Of a stretch of 64,000 nt of DNA, positions 58,927 to 64,000 are shown piece by piece. The first letter of the stretch is position 1; each line of letters opens with the position of its first letter. The notes beneath the pieces were generated by a model. It saw only the letters and a program-made list of their open reading frames with translations, ran no database searches and was not told the origin of the DNA. Made by a program: the position numbers and the translations under genes. This stretch comes from VAZQ01 sp036557705 (GTDB lineage Bacteria; Pseudomonadota; Alphaproteobacteria; Rhizobiales; Xanthobacteraceae), in contig DATBHB010000016.1 in assembly GCA_036557705.1 (NCBI GenBank), forward strand, positions 1 through 64,000, in the 5' to 3' direction.

Positions 58927-59730
58927 TCAGGCGAGGATACGGCGTTCGCGCCGCTTGGCGCTGCGTTCGAAGAACAATGCCTGGCTCGCGATTGCCGAGA
59001 CCGTCGAAGGCTGGAATGGTTTTGCAATCAAAAAGGCGGGCTCCGGCCGTTCGCCGGTGAGAAACCGCTCGGGATAGGCAGTAATGAATATCACCGGAAC
59101 CTCGTGACTGCCCAGCAATTCGTTCACGGCGTCGAGCCCGGAGCTATTATCGGCAAGCTGAATGTCCGCCAGGATAAGTCCGGGCGCCTTCTTCTTCGTC
59201 AACGAGATGGCTTCTGAATGCGTGCGCGCGATTCCGAGCACGCGATGACCGAGGCTTTCCACCAGGCTTTCTAGCTCCATGGCGATAAAAGAATCGTCCT
59301 CGATGATCAGAACGTCGGTTGCAATCTCGGCTGCGAGTTCGCGGCCAGACTCCTCGATCAAACCGCGCAACGTTGCTACGTCTATATCAAGTATTCTGGC
59401 TGCATCTCCTTCCGAGAATCCCTCCAGCGCCACCAGCAGGAAGGCTTGCCGCGGCAACGGAGTGATGTTGGCGAGCTTCTGTTCTCCGGGAAGCTTGCTC
59501 TCGTTAGTGCTGCCGGGGCCGTTCAACGAGATCGAATTCCAGATCCGGGTGAACAGTCGATAAAGCGCAACGCGGGAGCCGCTGTCTTCCTTGATGACCG
59601 ATGGATCTGCAATAAGCGCCTCGAGAGTGGCTGCCACATAGGCATCCCCCGAGGCTTGGCTTCCCGTCAGCGCACGCGCATATCGACGCAAGAAGGGCAA
59701 GTATTGAGCGACTGTTCTGGAATCCGCCAC
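58927..59730 (-). CDS. phyR: General stress response regulator PhyR
   Basis: 267 residues. The GTG at 59730 is chosen because GGAGG lies eight bases upstream; a TTG two codons earlier is too close to it. The N-terminal sigma-like domain (residues about 5-135) shows VAQYLPFLRRYARALTGSQ and RQAFLLVALEGFSEGDAARI. The C-terminal receiver domain has acidic residues in IIEDDSFIAME, phospho-acceptor Asp189 in ILADIQLAD, and a Lys in LIAKPF. On phosphorylation the sigma-like part is known to bind NepR and free EcfG. Divergent from nepR-ecfG with its own GGAAC-N16-CGTT promoter. Confidence 0.95.
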   Translation of the reverse strand: MADSRTVAQYLPFLRRYARALTGSQASGDAYVAATLEALIADPSVIKEDSGSRVALYRLFTRIWNSISLNGPGSTNESKLPGEQKLANITPLPRQAFLLVALEGFSEGDAARILDIDVATLRGLIEESGRELAAEIATDVLIIEDDSFIAMELESLVESLGHRVLGIARTHSEAISLTKKKAPGLILADIQLADNSSGLDAVNELLGSHEVPVIFITAYPERFLTGERPEPAFLIAKPFQPSTVSAIASQALFFERSAKRRERRILA

Positions 59731-59770
59731 CGGCAAAACCTCCGTGTCCCCCCATCAGATTAACTCGGCC

Positions 59771-59795
59771 AACGCCCCTCTGCAAAAAAAGTTCC
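59771..59795 (-). promoter_or_regulatory. EcfG-dependent promoter of phyR
   Basis: On the minus strand GGAAC (59795-59791), a 16-base spacer that begins with seven T, then CGTT (59774-59771): a perfect match to the EcfG consensus. The start codon of phyR lies 41 bases downstream of the -10. Confidence 0.8.
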
Positions 59796-59805
59796 AAACC
59801 GGGCC

Positions 59806-59830
59806 GGAACGAAATATGGCGCTTTGAGTT
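59806..59830 (+). promoter_or_regulatory. EcfG-type promoter of nepR-ecfG
   Basis: GGAAC at 59806-59810, a 16-base spacer, then AGTT at 59827-59830 (consensus CGTT, one mismatch). It lies 62 bases before nepR and only ten bases from the -35 of the divergent phyR promoter; autoregulation of the stress sigma factor is the rule in this system. Confidence 0.65.
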
Positions 59831-59892
59831 GCGCTTCAATGAGCACAAGAGGGGCTCCGCTAGGCGTCACCGGCTGCCGGCGGGGAATGACT

Positions 59893-60270
59893 ATGAGTGA
59901 ACAGAAGCCCGCCAGACCAGGACCGATGCCGCAGAATGTGCCTGGACCCACCGCGCTGGGGGACAAGGACCCAGCCGCCAAGGGGGTGGATAACAGGCCG
60001 ATGCGGCCGGTCCGACACGAGCCGCCAGGGATAAGGCCGACCATGCGACCCGCTCTTCAGACACGCAGCGACCCCCTGAATCGCAGGGGACGGGGCCGGC
60101 TCAGCCGAGAAACATTGAACAAGCTGGGTAAGGTACTTGAGGCCTATTTCGACGACGTGCGCGGGCAAGGAGTGCCGGACCGCTTCAAGGAGCTTCTGCA
60201 GGAGTACGACCATCGCAGCGAAGACCATCGCCGGGAAAATGCTCGGGAAGATTTTGAAGGATCGAGCTGA
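59893..60270 (+). CDS. nepR: Anti-sigma factor NepR with long N-terminal extension
   Basis: 125 residues from the ATG at 59893 (GGGGA six bases upstream; an ATG at 59887 is an alternative). The C-terminal 55 residues carry the NepR core: RGRLSRETLNKLGKVLEAYF, DDVRGQGVPDRFKELLQEYD, two amphipathic helices that hold EcfG and are displaced by PhyR. The first 65 residues are a Pro/Arg/Met-rich disordered extension, roughly doubling the usual length. The TGA overlaps the ecfG ATG by one base (TGATG), giving stoichiometric coupling. Confidence 0.9.
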   Translation: MSEQKPARPGPMPQNVPGPTALGDKDPAAKGVDNRPMRPVRHEPPGIRPTMRPALQTRSDPLNRRGRGRLSRETLNKLGKVLEAYFDDVRGQGVPDRFKELLQEYDHRSEDHRRENAREDFEGSS

Positions 60271-60821
60271 TGACCTTGGCCCCCTCCGTGCGTGAGGCGA
60301 TGCTGGCTGCTGTTCCGAGCTTGCGAGCGTTCGCGATCTCGCTCAGCGGCAACGTCGATCGCGCCGACGATCTGGTCCAGGAGACACTTTTGCGGGCAAT
60401 GGCAAATATCGATTCGTTCCAGCCGGGAACGAACATGTCCGCTTGGCTGTTCACTATCCTTCGCAACCTGTTCCGCTCCGAGTATCGCAAACGACGGCGC
60501 GAAGTCGAGGACACCGACGGGAGCTATGCTGAGACGCTCAAGTCGCATCCGGAGCAGCACAGCCGAGTGGAATTCGAGGAATTTCGCGTCGCGCTCGCCA
60601 AGTTGCCCCCGGATCAGCGCGAGGCTCTACTGCTGGTCGGTGCTTCAGGGTTCTCCTACGAGGAGGCAGCGGCCATTTGCGAATGCGCCGTCGGCACCAT
60701 CAAGAGCCGAGTCAACCGCGCACGAACCCGGCTCGCTGAACTCCTGGCTATCGACAGCGCCGACGATTTCGGGCCCGACCAATCGACTCGCGCCATCATG
60801 ACGGCGAGCGGCCCCAGATAA
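60270..60821 (+). CDS. ecfG: ECF sigma factor EcfG (general stress response)
   Basis: 183 residues. Region 2: LRAFAISLSGNVDRADDLVQ, then ETLLRAMANIDSFQPGTNMS and AWLFTILRNLFRSEYRKRRR. Region 4: LAKLPPDQREALLLVGASGF, then SYEEAAAICECAVGTIKSRV. The DLVQETLLRAMANIDSFQ pattern is typical of group ECF15. It is held inactive by NepR encoded directly upstream and should transcribe its own operon, phyR and perhaps the nearby sRNA. Confidence 0.95.
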   Translation: MTLAPSVREAMLAAVPSLRAFAISLSGNVDRADDLVQETLLRAMANIDSFQPGTNMSAWLFTILRNLFRSEYRKRRREVEDTDGSYAETLKSHPEQHSRVEFEEFRVALAKLPPDQREALLLVGASGFSYEEAAAICECAVGTIKSRVNRARTRLAELLAIDSADDFGPDQSTRAIMTASGPR

Positions 60822-60824
60822 TCA

Positions 60825-60893
60825 GAAATCAGTTATCAGCGATCAGGCATCAGCAGCTGACTTCTGATCCCCGATTTCTGATCTCTGATCAGG
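60825..60893. repeat. ATCAG/CTGAT short-unit repeat between convergent genes
   Basis: Five spaced ATCAG pentamers in the first half (ATCAGAAATCAGTTATCAG...) are answered by CTGAT pentamers in the second half (CTGATCCCCGATTTCTGATC), so the region can fold into several alternative hairpins. It fills the whole gap between ecfG and the convergent cyclodeaminase gene and may stop transcription from both sides. Confidence 0.6.
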
Positions 60894-61962
60894 GGTGCAC
60901 ATCCTCAGTGAACCACTCGGTCGGAAGCTGGTGGCCAAGGCCGGTCTCTCTGGCCTTCCGGTATACCACTGAACCGGCAGCGGCGAATTGGTAGCCCAAT
61001 CCGATATTGTTCATAAAGCAGGTAATCTCGCCGTCGCTTTGTCGCCCGGCTGCGCTCCCGACGATCAGTTCCGGCAGGGTTGCCAGCTTATCGAAATTTA
61101 TTTCTCTGCTTGTTGTCCAGGCGTGCTCGCGGGCTTTCCTGGCCAGCGCAAGATCGCGCGTGGTGACATGGATGGGGCCTGCTTCCCGGGCATGCAGGAC
61201 GATCCGATCGGCGCGCTTGAGCGCCTTGACCTCGATCTCAGGCTGCTTGATCGAGCTCAAATGAACGCCGGGCTCGAGCCAGGATTCGAAGAAGATGGCA
61301 TCGAGACTGTTGCTCGCGCACATCGCGATATCGGCGCCGCTGATAGCTTCTTCCGGCTGACCGACCGGCTGCACTTCGATGCCGAGCGTCGCGCTCATCT
61401 GCCTGCAGAAAGCTTCGCGATTAGCCCCGGTCGGGCTGAAACAGCGAATCGATTTGATATCGCGCACGGCGCAAGCCGCCATCAGTTGGGCCCCGGCCTG
61501 CCAGCCGGAGCCGAGTATGCCGATGGTGCTTGCATCCTTGCGCGCCAGATACTTGACGCCCAGGCCATTGGCTGCCCCGACGCGCATGCGCTGCATGACA
61601 CCGTCCGGAAAAATTGCAAGCGGCTCCCCATTCTCGGAAGAGAACAGCAGCACAAGACCGGTGTAACGGCTGTTGGGTGCGGCCGGCACCTTCTCGCGCA
61701 CGATGTTGTTTCCTTTTTTTGGGAAAGTCACGATGTCGGAATTGATCCGTATGGCGCCGATGCCGAGCTTCGGAATCACCCCGTCCATGGATTTCAGCCC
61801 ATAGATCGCATTGGGGTTGTTCGTCGGAGTTATGCAATCAGAGCGTGTTCGGCTTACCCCGCGCCCCTCGGCCAACTCGACATAAGCCTCCTCCAGAACG
61901 GAGATGCATTCGGACATCGTCAGGAGCTTTTCGATATCGCTGTTGGAAAGGATTAAAGTCAT
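60889..61962 (-). CDS. Ornithine cyclodeaminase / mu-crystallin family protein
   Basis: 357 residues from the ATG at 61962. MTLILSNSDIEKLLTMSECI at the front, the GLKSMDGVIPKLGIGAIRIN substrate segment, NSRYTGLVLLFSSENGEPLA, and the NAD-binding motif TIGILGSGWQAGAQLMA near residue 140 are diagnostic. The C-terminal block GEITCFMNNIGLGYQFAAAG replaces the DxxG-type residues of true ornithine cyclodeaminase, so another imine, ketimine or amino acid reductase activity is possible. Convergent with ecfG. Confidence 0.85.
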   Translation of the reverse strand: MTLILSNSDIEKLLTMSECISVLEEAYVELAEGRGVSRTRSDCITPTNNPNAIYGLKSMDGVIPKLGIGAIRINSDIVTFPKKGNNIVREKVPAAPNSRYTGLVLLFSSENGEPLAIFPDGVMQRMRVGAANGLGVKYLARKDASTIGILGSGWQAGAQLMAACAVRDIKSIRCFSPTGANREAFCRQMSATLGIEVQPVGQPEEAISGADIAMCASNSLDAIFFESWLEPGVHLSSIKQPEIEVKALKRADRIVLHAREAGPIHVTTRDLALARKAREHAWTTSREINFDKLATLPELIVGSAAGRQSDGEITCFMNNIGLGYQFAAAGSVVYRKARETGLGHQLPTEWFTEDVHP

Positions 61963-62390
61963 GCCAATCCCGCCTGTGGCCGCCACTTAGGGCACAATAG
62001 CAAAGCGTGTTGCGCCGTCCTCTTGCAATGTCTCGATTCGACGGATTACGCTTCGCTGATCCGCCTACGCGGCCATGAGGTCTGGCAGAGGCGACCGAAG
62101 GAAGCAAGCCACGACGGAGGGAGATCACGGCGTCAATCAAGGCGGCATTAACTATCAATCGTAGCGCGTTAATGATATCGTTCGCTTCGTCGCGATGCTA
62201 CCTAATGATACCTCTACCTTTGCGCCCAGCGGGCTAGTGTGAACTTTTCCGACGGCTAGGCGTTGCATGCACGCTGCATCGGGGAATTTTGATCTGCACG
62301 GTCCAACTTCACTCACGCGGAATGCTCGCCCGCTATGCTATGATAGTGTCGAGAGACTCGGTGTCGTCCGCAAAACGAACAGGTTTGTCC
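61963..62390. other. Intergenic region with one family E repeat unit
   Basis: 428 bases between divergent genes. It holds one GTAG-ended repeat unit; otherwise I see only the possible N-terminal extension of the L,D-transpeptidase frame (open from 62289) and no separate gene. Confidence 0.5.
62040..62068 (-). repeat. Single GTAG-type REP unit, family E (copy E2)
   Basis: On the minus strand it reads GTAGGCGGATCAGCG and then AAGCGTAATCCG, a single hairpin with the same core as copy E1, without a visible partner. A solo REP rather than a REPIN. Confidence 0.55.
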
Positions 62391-63887
62391 ATGGTGGGGC
62401 GTTTGGTAGGCAAGGTCGGGGTGGCCTCTGATGGGGCCAGCCGGAAATCCACGTTGGTTCGTAACGCGCTGGCGGCCGGGGTCGCTCTAGCCGTGTTCGG
62501 GCATTTCGGCGCTGCGCATGCAGCGCCCTTCTTCGGCGGCGCCTTTGATCCCGGGCCGCGTTTCGGGGGCACGGATTCAGGGCCGCATTACGCGCCCTCC
62601 CCCGATACGTACCGGGTGAGGCCGCACTATGCTCCATCGAGGCGGGTGGGCACGAAGTCCGCCAAGAGCCGGGAGAGCGAGAAGAAGACGCCGGCCGCTG
62701 AAGTGCCGAAGGGAACGCTGCAAATCGTGGTTTCGATCGGGCAGCAACGCGTTGCACTTTACAGTAACGGCACTCGCGTCGCTCAATCGGTGGTGTCGAC
62801 TGGGATGCCCGGTCACCCGACGCCTATGGGCGTCTTCAGTGTCATCCAGAAGGATCGCTATCACCACTCCAATTTGTACAGCAATGCTCCGATGCCCTAC
62901 ATGGAGAGAATCACCTGGTCGGGCGTCGCGCTGCACGAAGGACCATTGCCCGGCCATCCGGCTTCGCACGGCTGCATCCGGTTGACCCACGAATTTGCTG
63001 CCCGGCTTTGGACGACCGCAAAACTCGGCGCCCGCGTGTTTGTGCTGCGCAACGATATGGCGCCCGAGGATTTCAGCCATCCCAAGCTATTCCAACCGAT
63101 CGAAAAACGTCCGGAAGTCGCAACTGCAAAGCCAAACGATGACGCCCGGCCGATGCCGGTCACCGTCGCCCAAAGCGAGACCCGACAAGCCGGTTCTGGG
63201 GCCGACCTTCCCGGCCAGCCCTCTACGGCGTCCGGCCCGGCCCCCAATGCGGTCGAGCCGCCGGTGGCGGATACGGGTGACAGCGGCACGGCGACTTCGG
63301 TGTCGTCGCCGGAAGCCTCCTCCGCACCGCCCGTTCCGGCTGCTGTCATCCCAGTCAAAACCGACGATGCGCCGAAGCCCGCTCCAGCCGTGTTCGAGCC
63401 GCTAAAGCCATCTTTGCCCGCAAGCCGAACCGCAGAACCCGCCAAACATTCAGGCCAGGTGGCGGTCTTCGTCAGTCGCAAAGAGAAAAAGGTGTTCGTG
63501 CGGCAAGGCTTCGAGCCGCTCTTCGACATGCCGGTCGAGATCGCCAACCCCGACGCGCCTCTTGGCACCCACGTCTTCACTGCCCTGGAACTGATCGATG
63601 GCGGATCGCGGATGCGCTGGAACGTGCTCTCCGTTCCGGGCGCGGAGCCGCGTACGAAGGCCGTCCGTGAGGCCAGGAAAGGCAGCAGAAGATCGGTGGA
63701 AGGGCCGGTCGTCGATTCGAGACCTGCGTCAAGCGCGGCAGACGCGCTCGATCGCATAAGCCTCCCTCAGGAGGCCATCGATCGGATCGACGAACTCCTG
63801 GTTCCCGGCTCCTCGCTCGTGATTTCCGATTACGGCCTCGGGGGCGAGACCGGGCGCTCCACCGACTTCATCGTTGTGACGCGCTGA
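62391..63887 (+). CDS. L,D-transpeptidase (YkuD family)
   Basis: About 498 residues from the ATG at 62391; the frame is open from 62289, and ATGs at 62322 and 62340 are alternatives. A signal/anchor segment (RNALAAGVALAVFGHFGAAH) precedes a Pro/His-rich linker. The YkuD domain (about residues 105-225) has LQIVVSIGQQRVALYSNG, TGMPGHPTPMGVFSVI and the catalytic motif LPGHPASHGCIRL with the nucleophilic Cys. A long Ala/Pro-rich linker follows, then a C-terminal module (residues 405-498: QVAVFVSRKEKKVFVRQGFE) that looks like a second, degenerate YkuD-like strand set. Expected to crosslink peptidoglycan (3-3 bonds) or anchor proteins in the periplasm. Confidence 0.88.
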   Translation: MVGRLVGKVGVASDGASRKSTLVRNALAAGVALAVFGHFGAAHAAPFFGGAFDPGPRFGGTDSGPHYAPSPDTYRVRPHYAPSRRVGTKSAKSRESEKKTPAAEVPKGTLQIVVSIGQQRVALYSNGTRVAQSVVSTGMPGHPTPMGVFSVIQKDRYHHSNLYSNAPMPYMERITWSGVALHEGPLPGHPASHGCIRLTHEFAARLWTTAKLGARVFVLRNDMAPEDFSHPKLFQPIEKRPEVATAKPNDDARPMPVTVAQSETRQAGSGADLPGQPSTASGPAPNAVEPPVADTGDSGTATSVSSPEASSAPPVPAAVIPVKTDDAPKPAPAVFEPLKPSLPASRTAEPAKHSGQVAVFVSRKEKKVFVRQGFEPLFDMPVEIANPDAPLGTHVFTALELIDGGSRMRWNVLSVPGAEPRTKAVREARKGSRRSVEGPVVDSRPASSAADALDRISLPQEAIDRIDELLVPGSSLVISDYGLGGETGRSTDFIVVTR

Positions 63888-64000
63888 CCTTTAGCCTGCT
63901 TCGGGGCGGGCCGCAGAGGGAGCCGGACGGCGGTGTCTTCCTGACTCGCCGCTGGCTCCGCAGTTTATTGGAAAGCGCCGTCGCCCACAGCGACACTCGG
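63888..64000. other. Window end, no feature seen
   Basis: The last 113 bases after the L,D-transpeptidase stop show no start of a further gene, no repeat with GTAG ends and no clear terminator. Confidence 0.4.

Noticed and set aside
444..62068. CRISPR array made from the many repeats
   Set aside because: The repeats are palindromic, intergenic, dispersed and without regular unique spacers or cas genes.

Overview
The window looks like chromosomal DNA of a high-GC alphaproteobacterium, most likely Hyphomicrobiales (Bradyrhizobium/Xanthobacteraceae-like). The evidence is a PhyR-NepR-EcfG general stress locus with an HWE kinase, the run serC-serA-DUF4031-DUF2778-purA, a Met52 bacterioferritin with Bfd, and many Tct/Bug periplasmic binding proteins. 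Placement to family or species is inference. There is no rRNA, tRNA, prophage, IS element or CRISPR array that I can support.

Layout. 1-14.5 kb: a catabolic region. A minus-strand series (Bug protein, racemase-fold protein, hydantoinase-type HyuB/HyuA, acyl-CoA dehydrogenase, NDP-forming acyl-CoA synthetase) faces a plus-strand series (cupin, Bug protein, ThDP enzyme, DUF971). 14.7-30 kb: mostly core genes (FMN-dependent 2-hydroxyacid oxidase, glmM, bfd/bfr, an outer-membrane barrel, serC/serA, a DUF2778 cell-wall protein, purA, an aldehyde dehydrogenase). 30-44 kb: a repeat-dense accessory region. It holds three paralogous exported proteins of one architecture (carboxypeptidase-regulatory domain, one CxxCH haem site, Vgb-type propeller), two Bug proteins, a kelch protein, a Tat-type VOC protein, DUF6152, and a REP-associated tyrosine transposase (RAYT). 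44-56.6 kb: moaB, cytochromes c, two MFS transporters, queD/queE, a fourth Vgb-like cytochrome, two ACMSD-like amidohydrolases and an extradiol-dioxygenase-like protein. 56.6-60.8 kb: the general stress response locus. 60.9-64 kb: an ornithine-cyclodeaminase homologue and a YkuD L,D-transpeptidase.

The most striking structure is non-coding. About two dozen palindromic intergenic elements begin with GTAG and end with CTAC (or a close variant). They fall into at least four families by their core: A GTAGCCCGGAT, B GTAGGGTGGGCAAA, C GTAGGGGCGGGTTT, E GTAGGGCGGATTAG. Family A is densest between 34.2 and 42.4 kb, and two copies flank the RAYT gene directly. GTAG ahead of a hairpin is the known signature of REP sequences mobilised by RAYTs, so I read these as REPINs with their transposase nearby. 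Five genes take their TAG stop codon from the terminus of a repeat, and a sixth overlaps one.

In the stress locus, phyR and nepR-ecfG diverge from two GGAAC-type EcfG promoters; the phyR one is a perfect GGAAC-N16-CGTT. Between phyR and the kinase lies a terminator with no gene to serve, preceded by a C-rich hairpin loop and a GGAAC-N16-CATT promoter. I interpret this as an unannotated small RNA of about 90 nt, similar in design to C-rich stress sRNAs such as Caulobacter GsrN.
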